In this document: one piece after another, positions 7,287-16,066 of the stretch
Layout: each line of letters starts with the position of its first letter
Position numbering within the stretch: the stretch's first letter is position 1
Origin: Craterilacuibacter sinensis
GTDB lineage: Bacteria; Pseudomonadota; Gammaproteobacteria; Burkholderiales; Chromobacteriaceae
Assembly (NCBI RefSeq): GCF_009831765.1
Contig: NZ_WSSB01000010.1
Coordinates: forward strand, 92,760-136,391
Reading direction: 5' to 3'
DNA length: 43,632 bases
Notes under the pieces: generated by a model
What the model was told of the DNA's origin: nothing
Seen by the model: the letters and a program-made list of their open reading frames with translations, nothing else
Database searches by the model: none
Position numbers and translations under genes: made by a program

Positions 7287-8363
7287 ATGACTGTCGACGC
7301 TCAGTTCTGGCAAGGCAAAAAGGTTTTCCTGACCGGGCACACCGGTTTCAAGGGTAGCTGGCTCAGCCTGTGGCTGCAAAGCCTGGGGGCCGAAGTACAT
7401 GGCTACGCCCTGCCCGCACCAACCACGCCCAGCCTGTATGCGGTGGCCCGAGTGGAAGACGGCATGGCCAGCACCATTGCCGACATCCGCGACGCCAAAG
7501 CGGTACAAGATGCCATGGCCGCGTTCCGTCCGGATATTGTCCTGCATATGGCAGCCCAGCCGCTGGTGCGCCTCTCCTACACCGAGCCGGTGGAAACCTA
7601 CGCCACCAATGTGATGGGGACGGTCCATGTTTTGGAGGCGGCCCGCCACGTTGACAGCGTCCGCGCCATCGTCAACGTCACCACCGACAAGTGCTATGAA
7701 AACCACGAGTGGGTGTGGGGTTATCGCGAAAACGAGCCGATGGGCGGCCACGACCCGTACAGCAACAGCAAGGGCTGTTCCGAGCTGGTCACCAGCGCCT
7801 ACCGCCGCTCCTTTTTCCAGCAAGGCAACACCGCCCTTGCCTCGGCCCGCGCCGGCAACGTCATCGGCGGTGGCGACTGGGCTCTCGACCGTCTGGTACC
7901 TGACATCCTGCGGGCATTCGAAGCTGGCCAGCAAGTCACCATCCGCAACCCGCATGCGACACGGCCATGGCAACATGTACTGGAGCCGCTATCCGGCTAT
8001 CTGACGCTTGCCCAATGCCTTTACCAGCAAGGTCAGCCCTATGCCGAAGGCTGGAACTTTGGCCCAAACGAAGGCGATGCCCGCCCGGTGCAATGGATCG
8101 TCGAGCGCATGTGTGAAAAGTGGAGCGAGGCTACCAGCTGGCAGCTGGATGGCGGCGAGCACCCGCATGAAGCCAATTATCTCAAGCTCGATATTTCCAA
8201 GGCCGGCAGCCGTCTGGGCTGGCAACCATGCTGGAACCTGCTCACTGCGCTGGATGCCATTATCGAATGGCACCACGCCTGGCTATCCGGCCACGACATG
8301 CAACAACAGTGCCTGCAGCAAATCGCTGCCTACACCCAAGCAATGAAAGCACATCACCCATGA
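7287..8363 (+). CDS. rfbG: CDP-glucose 4,6-dehydratase
   Basis: NAD-dependent SDR that converts CDP-D-glucose to CDP-4-keto-6-deoxy-D-glucose. The 358 residues are a usual length. The motifs are [10 protein letters not shown] (Rossmann loop near residue 13), [11 protein letters not shown] with the catalytic Thr-Asp-Lys, and [11 protein letters not shown] with YxxxK. Substrate-binding segments [19 protein letters not shown] and [14 protein letters not shown] follow. The gene sits between rfbF and rfbH; its stop overlaps the rfbH start by four bases (ATGA). Confidence 0.95.
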   Translation: MTVDAQFWQGKKVFLTGHTGFKGSWLSLWLQSLGAEVHGYALPAPTTPSLYAVARVEDGMASTIADIRDAKAVQDAMAAFRPDIVLHMAAQPLVRLSYTEPVETYATNVMGTVHVLEAARHVDSVRAIVNVTTDKCYENHEWVWGYRENEPMGGHDPYSNSKGCSELVTSAYRRSFFQQGNTALASARAGNVIGGGDWALDRLVPDILRAFEAGQQVTIRNPHATRPWQHVLEPLSGYLTLAQCLYQQGQPYAEGWNFGPNEGDARPVQWIVERMCEKWSEATSWQLDGGEHPHEANYLKLDISKAGSRLGWQPCWNLLTALDAIIEWHHAWLSGHDMQQQCLQQIAAYTQAMKAHHP

Positions 8364-9688
8364 GCACACAGAACAAGACCCCGGACAGCCTGCGCCAGGA
8401 AATCTCCGCCCTCGTCCAGCAGTACGCCGATATTGTTTACGCCCCCAAAGACTTCATTCCAGGCGAAAGCCACGTACCGGTTTCCGGCAAAGTGATCGGC
8501 GCCACCGAATTGCAATATATGGTAGACGCCAGCCTCGATGGCTGGCTGACCACAGGCCGCTTCAACGATGCATTTGAAAAGCGGCTGGCCGACTATCTGG
8601 GCGTCAAGCACCTGATTACCGTCAACTCCGGCTCCTCCGCCAATCTGGTGGCGTTCTCGACGTTGACCAGCCCCAAGCTGGGCGAGCGCGCCATCCAGCC
8701 CGGTGACGAAGTCATCGGCGTGGCAGCCGGCTTCCCGACCACCGTCAACCCGATTTTGCAATTCGGTGCAGTGCCGGTGTTTGTCGATGTCGACCTGGCC
8801 ACCCACAATATCGACGCCAGCAAAATAGAAGCTGCCATCAGCCCGAAGACTAAAGCCATCATGCTGGCACACAGCTTGGGCAACCCGTTCAACCTCGACG
8901 TGGTAACAGCCCTGTGCAAGAAGCACAACTTGTGGCTGGTCGAAGACTGCTGCGACGCACTGGGTGCCACTTACAACGGCCAGATGGTCGGTACCTTTGG
9001 CGACATCGCCACCCTCAGCTTCTACCCTGCACACCACATCACCATGGGTGAAGGCGGTGCAGTGTTTACTAACAATGCAGAACTAAAACTGATCGCCGAA
9101 TCGTTCCGCGACTGGGGCCGCGACTGCTATTGCAAACCGGGCAAGGACAACACCTGCGGCAAACGCTTCTGCTGCCAGATGGGCGACCTGCCATTCGGCT
9201 ACGACCACAAGTACACCTACAGCCATCTGGGTTACAACCTGAAGATCTCAGACATGCAGGCCGCCTGTGCCTTGGCGCAGATGGACCGCGTCGATGAATT
9301 CATCGCCAAGCGCCGCGCCAACTTCACCTACCTCAAGCACCGCCTAGCCAGCGTCGAGCAGTTCCTGCACCTGCCTGAAGCAACACCGAACAGCGAGCCG
9401 TCCTGGTTCGGCTTCCCGCTGATCGTCAAGGAAGACAGCGGCGTCAAACGTGCCGACCTGATCAACTTCCTGGAAGACAACAAGATCGGCACCCGCCTGC
9501 TGTTTGCCGGCAACCTGACAAAGCAGCCCTACATGGCCGGCCGCAACTACCGCGTCAGCGGCGAACTGACCAATACCGATGTGGTGATGAACCAGACCTT
9601 CTGGCTGGGTACCTTCCCGGCATTGGGCCAGGAGCAACTGGACTATATCGCGGAGAAACTGGAAGAATTCTTCGGAGTGAATTTCTAA
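8360..9688 (+). CDS. rfbH: CDP-4-keto-6-deoxy-D-glucose 3-dehydrase (E1)
   Basis: PMP-dependent, iron-sulfur dehydrase that removes the C3 hydroxyl together with the E3 reductase, giving CDP-3,6-dideoxy-4-keto-D-glucose. The fold is that of DegT/aminotransferases, but the PLP-binding Lys is replaced by His: [13 protein letters not shown], His226, as in genuine E1. The [2Fe-2S] ligands fit the E1 pattern C-x57-C-x-C-x7-C: C198, C256, C258 and C266. The 442-residue length is normal. The gene overlaps rfbG by four bases and the next gene by one (TAATG). The start at 8360 is fixed by the ATGA overlap; the frame is open further upstream but only as a shadow of rfbG. Confidence 0.95.
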   Translation: MSTQNKTPDSLRQEISALVQQYADIVYAPKDFIPGESHVPVSGKVIGATELQYMVDASLDGWLTTGRFNDAFEKRLADYLGVKHLITVNSGSSANLVAFSTLTSPKLGERAIQPGDEVIGVAAGFPTTVNPILQFGAVPVFVDVDLATHNIDASKIEAAISPKTKAIMLAHSLGNPFNLDVVTALCKKHNLWLVEDCCDALGATYNGQMVGTFGDIATLSFYPAHHITMGEGGAVFTNNAELKLIAESFRDWGRDCYCKPGKDNTCGKRFCCQMGDLPFGYDHKYTYSHLGYNLKISDMQAACALAQMDRVDEFIAKRRANFTYLKHRLASVEQFLHLPEATPNSEPSWFGFPLIVKEDSGVKRADLINFLEDNKIGTRLLFAGNLTKQPYMAGRNYRVSGELTNTDVVMNQTFWLGTFPALGQEQLDYIAEKLEEFFGVNF

Positions 9689-10536
9689 TGACGGCCCTCG
9701 CGCCCCTGCGCACCGAGACCGACCAGAGATTCGCGCCGGCTCGTATGCGCCGCACTGTGCTTGAGATGGCCTATGCCGGCTCGACAGTTCACATCGGCTG
9801 TGCTTTCTCGATAATCGAACTACTGACCGTGCTTTACCGGAACTACCTACGCTATCCAGAGAACAACCCACTTGCAGAAGGTCGCGACTACCTTGTCCTG
9901 AGCAAGGGGCACGGCGTGATGGCTCAATACGCCTGCATGCGAGAGCTAGGCTGGCTCAACGACTCACACATCCAGAACTACTTTAAGGACGGCAGTGAGC
10001 TAAAAGGCCTGTCGGATTCGCGCGTTGCCGGACTGGAGGTTACCTCTGGCTCACTGGGGCATGGTTTCTCTGTAGGTGTGGGCATCGCCATGGGCCTGCA
10101 GCGTAAAGGCACTGATCAGAAAGTGTATGCAATCGTAGGTGATGGTGAGTTGAATGAAGGACCTATCTGGGAGGGCGCACTGGTTGCAGCTCATCACCGG
10201 ATGGACAATCTGATGCTGATCGTCGACAAGAACGGCTTTCAAGCGATGGGATCTACAGATGATGTACTGGCACTAGGTGATCTTTCGGCGAAATTCGCGA
10301 GCTTCGGCTTCGAAACGCTCGAAGTCGATGGCCATGACGAAGCTGCGATCGAGGCGGCCATTCACCAGTTGTGGGCGAATGGCCTAGGCAAACCCAAGGC
10401 ACTGATCGCACGCACAGTAAAGGGTAAGGGTGTGCCCTTCATGGAATCGGATAACCGCTGGCACTACACACGTCTGAACGCACAAACGTTTGCCAAGGCG
10501 ATCAACGCACTAGGCCTTACCGGAGCAACAAAGTGA
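9688..10536 (+). CDS. Transketolase, N-terminal (ThDP pyrophosphate-binding) subunit
   Basis: A 282-residue protein equal to the N-terminal third of transketolase. The ThDP/metal motif GDGELNEGPIWEGA starts at 151 and ends with N182, 28 residues on. SKGHGVMAQYA (72-82) and GSLGHGFSVGVG (121-132) carry conserved active-site His, and GSTVHIG has His35. It needs the next gene for a complete active site, since ThDP sits between the two halves. Housekeeping transketolase is normally one chain of about 660 residues, so this is a dedicated pair. It lies directly after the CDP-3,6-dideoxy-4-keto-hexose genes, overlaps rfbH by one base, and occupies the place of abequose synthase in Salmonella. I infer two-carbon transfer onto the 4-keto group of the CDP-sugar. 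The acceptor and donor are not shown by sequence. Confidence 0.88.
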   Translation: MTALAPLRTETDQRFAPARMRRTVLEMAYAGSTVHIGCAFSIIELLTVLYRNYLRYPENNPLAEGRDYLVLSKGHGVMAQYACMRELGWLNDSHIQNYFKDGSELKGLSDSRVAGLEVTSGSLGHGFSVGVGIAMGLQRKGTDQKVYAIVGDGELNEGPIWEGALVAAHHRMDNLMLIVDKNGFQAMGSTDDVLALGDLSAKFASFGFETLEVDGHDEAAIEAAIHQLWANGLGKPKALIARTVKGKGVPFMESDNRWHYTRLNAQTFAKAINALGLTGATK

Positions 10537-11441
10537 GAGAAGCCTTTTCTAATGCTTTAGTTCGCTTGGCACTCGCGGATCCTAAGGTCCTGCTACTGAC
10601 TGGCGATCACGGCTACGCGCTGTTTGACGAATTCCGCAAGCGCTGCCCCAGCCAGTACATCAACGCGGGTATCGCCGAGCAGAATATGGTGGGTATGGCA
10701 GCAGGCTTGGCGCGAGTTGGCTTCCGACCATTCGTCTATGGCCTTGCCGCATTCGTGCCGATCCGCACCCTTGAGCAGATCAAGCTCGATATCGCCCATG
10801 ACCACTTGCCCGTAGTGCTATTGGGAGATGGCGCTGGCTTCGTCTACAGCCATCTGGGGACTAGCCACCAATCGACTGAGGACATCGCCTGCACCCGCGC
10901 GATTCCGGGTCTGGAGGTATTGTCGCCGGCAGATCGTTTCGAGATGACGGCCTGTATGGACTATGCCTATGCAGCCAATGGTTCGGTTTATCTGCGCATG
11001 GGCAAGTCGGATCGCGGCGACGTGCACACAAGCCCGATCGATGCGCTGCAGCCCGGAAGCTTACTGAAGGTCCGCGACGGTCGCGCCGATCGCCCCGGCC
11101 TGATCGCGACCGGCTCTATGGTACGAACTGCCGTCGACATCGCACAGGAGCAGAACCTAACAGTTTGGAGCGCGCCCACGATCAAGCCACTACTGATAGA
11201 CGACGTGTGCGCCGCTGCGCGCGCATCCACCGGTCTAGTGACACTGGAGGAACACTCGCTGCTAGGTGGCCTAGGAGCTGCCATCACCGAGATCACCAGC
11301 GAGCACCTGCCAACCCGCGTGCTACGCATCGGCGTGCCGGACCAGTTCTCCAAACATTGCGGAACTTACGACTACCTGCTTAATGAGCATCGTCTTGACA
11401 GTACAACCGTCGCCCGGAGGATCTATGAATTTGTCGCATAG
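10533..11441 (+). CDS. Transketolase, C-terminal (pyrimidine-binding) subunit
   Basis: A 302-residue partner of the preceding gene. The pyrimidine-binding domain has NAGIAEQNMVGMAAGLA with the ThDP-activating Glu (E49), then GTSHQSTEDIAC with His112 and LEVLSPAD. The C-terminal domain begins near residue 185 (RPGLIATGSM), as in transketolase/DXPS-type partners, and includes LVTLEEHSLLGGLGAAI. The start is GTG at 10533, overlapping the previous stop by four bases (GTGA). The last 17 bases overlap the following SDR. The three genes are therefore tightly coupled and probably act in one pathway. Confidence 0.87.
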   Translation: MREAFSNALVRLALADPKVLLLTGDHGYALFDEFRKRCPSQYINAGIAEQNMVGMAAGLARVGFRPFVYGLAAFVPIRTLEQIKLDIAHDHLPVVLLGDGAGFVYSHLGTSHQSTEDIACTRAIPGLEVLSPADRFEMTACMDYAYAANGSVYLRMGKSDRGDVHTSPIDALQPGSLLKVRDGRADRPGLIATGSMVRTAVDIAQEQNLTVWSAPTIKPLLIDDVCAAARASTGLVTLEEHSLLGGLGAAITEITSEHLPTRVLRIGVPDQFSKHCGTYDYLLNEHRLDSTTVARRIYEFVA

Positions 11442-12531
11442 ATCTGATCCGCTCGATCTGCGTGGACGCCGCATCTTTCTGACAGGAGCGACCGGTTTCC
11501 TTGGGCGCTCCCTCCTAGACTATCTCCTAGAGGGAGCGAATCTTCATGGCGACGCTCCCCTAGTCACGGTCCTCAGCCGGTCACCTGAAGTCTTCCTTGA
11601 ACGGTTTCCAGAATATGCTGGCCTATCTTGGCTGAATTTTGTCCAAGGCGACCTAACACAACTGCCTCACACGCCTCCCGGAACCTACACTGATGCAATC
11701 CATGCCGCAGCAGACACCCATTCTCAGCCGAATTCGCTGCTCTGGATAACACAATTAGTCGAGGGTACTCGCAATGTCCTCGAGTTCGCTCGGCAAGGAG
11801 GCATCGAACGCTTTTTGTTCATTAGTTCTGGTGCCGTCTACGGTCCGCAACCTGCGGGCATCGATACTCTACGGGAAGAGCACCCCTTTGCGCCTCAGAC
11901 CACAGATATCCGTGCAGCCTATGGACAAGGCAAGCGCATGGCCGAGCATCTCTGCGCTCAGTATGCAGCCAATGGAGGCCTCGAGTGTGTAATCGCCCGA
12001 TGCTTCGCGATTGTCAGCCGTCACATTCCGCTCCAGGGACCGTATGCACTGGGCAACTTCATGCGTGACGCCATCAAAGGCCAAGGCATCAGCCTCTCCG
12101 GAGATGGTCAAACTATCCGCTCGTACATCGATGGCCGCGACATGGCGCACTGGATGTTCACACTATTGAAGCGAGGTGCAAGCGGCGAAGCCTACAACGT
12201 AGGCTCTGATCGACCAATCTCTATGCTCGAACTCGCGACAACAATCCGCGAATTGGTGAACATCGACCAGCCCATCCATGTCCTTAGCCAGCCGGAGCCG
12301 AATGGGCGATCCATTTACCTACCCTGTATCAGCAAGGCGGGAATGCTAGGACTATCAATTGAGACGCCATTGAAGGATGCTTTGGCAGATGTCATACACT
12401 CGCTTTATCCGGTGCAATCTGGAACTACCCAATCGGATGCACTAAACCCCGAGGACTGTGGCACTGTGAACTCGCAGACGACATTGAATAAACTCGATGG
12501 GCTATTCCCTGAATCGGCCGACCTAGCATGA
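11425..12531 (+). CDS. NAD-dependent epimerase/dehydratase family protein (extended SDR)
   Basis: A 368-residue SDR. The N-terminus has the Rossmann motif FLTGATGFLGRSLLDYLL (GATGFLG at about 21-27). FLFISSGAVYG has the catalytic Ser, and AAYGQGKRMAEHL the YxxxK pair. RSYIDGRDMAHWM and GEAYNVGSD are substrate-side motifs of sugar-nucleotide SDRs. A strong Shine-Dalgarno GGAGG (11416-11420) precedes the ATG at 11425, inside the end of the transketolase gene. The coupling suggests it reduces or epimerises the product of the transketolase step, as the reductase YerF does in yersiniose A synthesis. That role is inference. About 60 residues at the C-terminus (after LADVIHSLYP) are Ser/Thr/Asp-rich without a recognised domain. 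Confidence 0.8.
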   Translation: MNLSHRSDPLDLRGRRIFLTGATGFLGRSLLDYLLEGANLHGDAPLVTVLSRSPEVFLERFPEYAGLSWLNFVQGDLTQLPHTPPGTYTDAIHAAADTHSQPNSLLWITQLVEGTRNVLEFARQGGIERFLFISSGAVYGPQPAGIDTLREEHPFAPQTTDIRAAYGQGKRMAEHLCAQYAANGGLECVIARCFAIVSRHIPLQGPYALGNFMRDAIKGQGISLSGDGQTIRSYIDGRDMAHWMFTLLKRGASGEAYNVGSDRPISMLELATTIRELVNIDQPIHVLSQPEPNGRSIYLPCISKAGMLGLSIETPLKDALADVIHSLYPVQSGTTQSDALNPEDCGTVNSQTTLNKLDGLFPESADLA

Positions 12532-13913
12532 CGCAAAATATCTCTCCTGTCATCGCCTCAGAGATGCGCCCAACCCGCATCGACCGGCTGTTACATATGG
12601 CTGGGCTGGACTTCCATATTCTGGTCACCCTGCTCTTTCGCAGCTGGTCCATTATGGCTGGCGGTATCACGGTATTGCTGATTCCGATGTTCCTGAGTCC
12701 TTCACAACAGGGCTACTACTACACATTCTCTGCAGTATTGGCAACCCAGATCTTCTTCGAACTAGGACTGAACCATGTGTTGATCCAGCTGACAAGCCAT
12801 GCTGCAGCGCATTTACATCGCGTGTCTGAAACCAGACTCGAGGGAGATGTGCGCTGGCGATATGCCATCGCTTCGTTGATAAGGCTGTCGGCGAAGTGGA
12901 ACGCAGTGATGGCGAGCCTGTTCTTCATCACGCTGCTAGTTGGCGGTAGTTGGTTCTTCTCAAACAAAGGTTCGCTGTCAACCACGCAATGGCTAACAGT
13001 ATGGGGCGTATTGGTCGCTGCCACGGCTGTCAATCTTGCTCTCAGTGCGCGATTGGCCATTTGCGAAGGCCTCGGAGAAATAGGCCATGTAGCCCGGCTG
13101 CGACTGTACCAGTCCATTGCAGGCTATGCGCTGTTATGGTTTCTGCTCGCACGTGGCGCAGGACTCTGGGCCGTGACCGCTGTTCCACTCGCAAACATGT
13201 TAGGCACAATCTGGTGGCTATCACGACGACGACTCACAAAGGGCTTGAATGTGCAGGGGTTAGTCACGGCCACAGATGGGTGCTACACCTATCGCCGGGA
13301 CGTTTTCCCTCTGCAATGGCGTATAGCGCTCAGCTGGGCCAGCGGTTACTTCATATTTAATTTCCTCACCCCAGTGGTTTTTGCCCTCCAAGGTGCAGTG
13401 GCAGCAGGAAAGCTTGGTCTTTCGATGGCCATTTTTTCGGCGATCTCGACGGTCGGAATTAGCTGGATTCATGCAAAGATACCTACATTCTCTGCACACA
13501 TTGCACGTAATGAGCGTGCCGAGTTAAATACCATTTTCAACAGGCAAGCAATTCGAGCGATCGGCGCAACAACCTTGTGTACTGCAATTTTCCTTGTGGC
13601 CGTAGAGGTCGCCGATCAATTCACTCCGAAGGTGCTCGATCGATTACCTCCGCGCACAGCACTACTACTGCTGTCAATAGCGACTGTAGCCAACGCAGCA
13701 ATCTTCGCTATGGCCGCATACATTCGTGCACACAAGGAAGAGCCACTAATGGCTCAGTCTGTGGCTTCAGCACTACTAATCGGCACAGGGGTATACGCGA
13801 TGGCACACGTTGGACTGATTGCCACGGTGGCTACGTATGCGGGCATAACTGTGTTTGTAGGGCTGCCATGGTGCGCGCTAATTTTCAACAGATATAGACA
13901 GAAAACCTTATGA
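12528..13913 (+). CDS. wzx: O-antigen/polysaccharide flippase (Wzx-like)
   Basis: A 461-residue integral membrane protein with roughly twelve hydrophobic segments spread along its length and short polar loops. The first is around SWSIMAGGITVLLIPMFL and the last near IATVATYAGITVFVGLPW. Size, topology and position match the MATE/Wzx group that flips undecaprenyl-PP-linked repeat units across the inner membrane. It has four-base overlaps with both the gene before and the gene after (ATGA junctions). Sequence identity between Wzx proteins is low, so the name rests on topology and context. The position equals rfbX in Salmonella. Confidence 0.75.
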   Translation: MTQNISPVIASEMRPTRIDRLLHMAGLDFHILVTLLFRSWSIMAGGITVLLIPMFLSPSQQGYYYTFSAVLATQIFFELGLNHVLIQLTSHAAAHLHRVSETRLEGDVRWRYAIASLIRLSAKWNAVMASLFFITLLVGGSWFFSNKGSLSTTQWLTVWGVLVAATAVNLALSARLAICEGLGEIGHVARLRLYQSIAGYALLWFLLARGAGLWAVTAVPLANMLGTIWWLSRRRLTKGLNVQGLVTATDGCYTYRRDVFPLQWRIALSWASGYFIFNFLTPVVFALQGAVAAGKLGLSMAIFSAISTVGISWIHAKIPTFSAHIARNERAELNTIFNRQAIRAIGATTLCTAIFLVAVEVADQFTPKVLDRLPPRTALLLLSIATVANAAIFAMAAYIRAHKEEPLMAQSVASALLIGTGVYAMAHVGLIATVATYAGITVFVGLPWCALIFNRYRQKTL

Positions 13914-14887
13914 ATAGCCAGCCGCTTTTGTCCATATGCATCCCAACCTACAATCGCGCAGCATACCTGCGCGAGTGTCTAACGTCGCTGCAAATCGACG
14001 GTGCATGGGATCAGATCGAAGTGATAGTAAGTGACAACGCCTCTACCGATCAGACACTGAGTGTTTTGGAAGACTTCCGCGATGTACTACCGCTTAGATG
14101 GATCGTTCAACCTAGAAACCTGGGCGCCGATCGTAACTTCGATGCCGTCGTTGCAGAAGCTCGTGGCGAGTATTGTTGGTTGCTCGGTGATGATGACGTA
14201 GTAATTCAAAAAAGCTTGAACGCAATTAAACAGGAACTCCAGAGCAGTAAGCCATTAGTTTTACAACTTGGTTACATCCAAGGAAGTAGCAAGCTAGATC
14301 ATTTAAAAACAGTTTTACCTAAAAAATATGGACTAGATAATAGTGGGTTACTGCTTGATATCGCAGCGTATATCCAAGCCCAAGAAAACATAAGTATAAT
14401 TTTTGCTTTCATATCAAGCTTTGTTTTTAAGCGCTCGTGTTGGAAACACAGTGAATCAGCAAAAAAATGGTTTGATAGTAATTATATACATCTATATCAA
14501 GTACATACTGCACTTGCTTCTACGGGATCACCAATTATCAGCCATCTTAAACAGCCAAGTATCGTGGCACGAGGAAATATTGCAAATAATATTACGGCAA
14601 ACGTTGGTGAAATAATGTGGCTCGATGCACGAACTCTTGCAGATGTCTGTTGTACCATCTATGGCGGCCAACATTCCATTCAGAAAGCATTCGGGGAATT
14701 GTTCCGCAGGGTCTATCCAATACGTACCATTACATCTGTTTTGGCGCAAACTCTTAGACCAATCGACAAAAAAACTACCTCTGCATTAATCTATCTAGGA
14801 TATTCAAAATTTCAGCTTAAACTGGCGAAATGGCTTGGTAAACCATATTTACGCAATCTTGCAATTTATTTTCTAACAAAAAAATAA
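13910..14887 (+). CDS. Glycosyltransferase family 2, abequosyltransferase (RfbV)-like
   Basis: A 325-residue cytoplasmic GT-A enzyme. LLSICIPTYNRAAYLRECLTSL opens the fold, VIVSDNASTDQT carries the nucleotide-binding Asp, and WLLGDDDVV is the DxD metal site (about residue 95). The N-terminal wording PTYNRAAYLRECL is typical of transferases for CDP-3,6-dideoxyhexoses such as abequose. Its position next to wzx mirrors rfbV. I infer that it transfers the CDP-linked sugar made by rfbFGH and the following genes. The C-terminal half is less conserved and AT-rich; the base composition changes within this gene, near 14200. Confidence 0.75.
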   Translation: MNSQPLLSICIPTYNRAAYLRECLTSLQIDGAWDQIEVIVSDNASTDQTLSVLEDFRDVLPLRWIVQPRNLGADRNFDAVVAEARGEYCWLLGDDDVVIQKSLNAIKQELQSSKPLVLQLGYIQGSSKLDHLKTVLPKKYGLDNSGLLLDIAAYIQAQENISIIFAFISSFVFKRSCWKHSESAKKWFDSNYIHLYQVHTALASTGSPIISHLKQPSIVARGNIANNITANVGEIMWLDARTLADVCCTIYGGQHSIQKAFGELFRRVYPIRTITSVLAQTLRPIDKKTTSALIYLGYSKFQLKLAKWLGKPYLRNLAIYFLTKK

Positions 14888-14889
14888 TC

Positions 14890-16023
14890 ATGAAAAAATC
14901 AAAGATACTTGTAATTTTCGGAACTCGTCCAGAAGCTATCAAGATGGCACCTGTAGTACTCGCTCTGCGGAAGCATTTGCATATTGAGACTGCAGTTTGC
15001 GTTACGGGACAACATCGAGAAATGCTTGATCAAGTGCTATCTGTCTTTAACATAAAGCCAGATTTCGACATTAATGTCATGACAGATAAACAGCAGCTAG
15101 CTTCGATATCGGCAAAAATCCTTCTAGGAGTGACAAATATCTTAGAAGAGTACAAGCCATCTGTAGTCCTTGTACATGGTGACACAACCACTTCTTTCAT
15201 CTCATCGCTAGCAGCATTTTACTTACAAATCCCCGTTACTCATGTAGAAGCAGGACTGCGAACCCACAATATATACTCGCCGTGGCCGGAAGAGTTCAAT
15301 CGTCGCTCAATAGGCTCTATTGCCACACTTCATTTTGCACCAACGCAAGAGTCAGAAGAAAATTTATTAGCTGAATTTACGCCAAAAAATAACATTGAGG
15401 TTACTGGAAATACAGTGATTGATGCCGTTCGTCTAACGAGCGAACGCTTGAGGGTCGATAACAAGTTTTGTCTAGAAGCGTCAAGCCGTTTTAACGGCCT
15501 CGATTCTGATCTTCCGATTGTATTGGTCACAGCTCATCGCCGTGAGAATTTAGAGGGGGGTATCCATAAAATTTGCGAAGCAATTGCAGAGATTGCTGAT
15601 ACAGGCCAGGCACAATTCGTCTTCCCAGTACATAAAAATCCTCGTGTACAGACGGTCGTGCACGAGCAACTTTCTAATAAGAAAAACATCATCCTCACCC
15701 CCCCTTTAGACTACCCTGAAGTAATAAACTTGATGACTCGCTCTCATATATTACTTACTGATAGCGGCGGTATACAAGAGGAGGCTGCGTATCTTCGAAA
15801 ACCCTGTCTAGTCATGCGCGATACGACTGAGCGCCCCGAATTGGTTAATGCAGGTGGTGCAAAACTAGTAGGAACTGATCCAAAAAATATTATTAATGCA
15901 GTTCTACATCTTTTACAAAACCAAGATGCTCATCGTGCCATGCAGATAAAACACAATCCTTATGGTGATGGATTCGCGGCGGAGCGGATTGCTACTCGAC
16001 TAACTAAATTTTTGTCAAAGTAA
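14890..16023 (+). CDS. wecB: UDP-N-acetylglucosamine 2-epimerase (non-hydrolysing)
   Basis: Interconverts UDP-GlcNAc and UDP-ManNAc in the cytoplasm. The 377-residue length is that of WecB. FGTRPEAIKMAPVVLAL is at the N-terminus, VTGQHREMLDQ comes near residue 40, and GDTTTSFISSLAAFY follows. HVEAGLRTHNIYSPWPEEFNRR carries catalytic acids, and SGGIQEEAAYL plus RDTTERPEL form the nucleotide-binding part. It lies two bases after the previous gene. No UDP-ManNAc dehydrogenase (WecC) is seen in the window, so ManNAc itself, or a derivative made elsewhere, is the likely product. Confidence 0.93.
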   Translation: MKKSKILVIFGTRPEAIKMAPVVLALRKHLHIETAVCVTGQHREMLDQVLSVFNIKPDFDINVMTDKQQLASISAKILLGVTNILEEYKPSVVLVHGDTTTSFISSLAAFYLQIPVTHVEAGLRTHNIYSPWPEEFNRRSIGSIATLHFAPTQESEENLLAEFTPKNNIEVTGNTVIDAVRLTSERLRVDNKFCLEASSRFNGLDSDLPIVLVTAHRRENLEGGIHKICEAIAEIADTGQAQFVFPVHKNPRVQTVVHEQLSNKKNIILTPPLDYPEVINLMTRSHILLTDSGGIQEEAAYLRKPCLVMRDTTERPELVNAGGAKLVGTDPKNIINAVLHLLQNQDAHRAMQIKHNPYGDGFAAERIATRLTKFLSK

Positions 16024-16066
16024 CCTTAGCCTTCGACATCTATTAATCTCACAAGGTCCTTTCCAC

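Noticed and set aside
12942-12949. Second ops-like core GGCGGTAG inside the wzx gene
   Set aside because: Only the first eight bases fit; the following CGTG is not present and the site lies within coding sequence.
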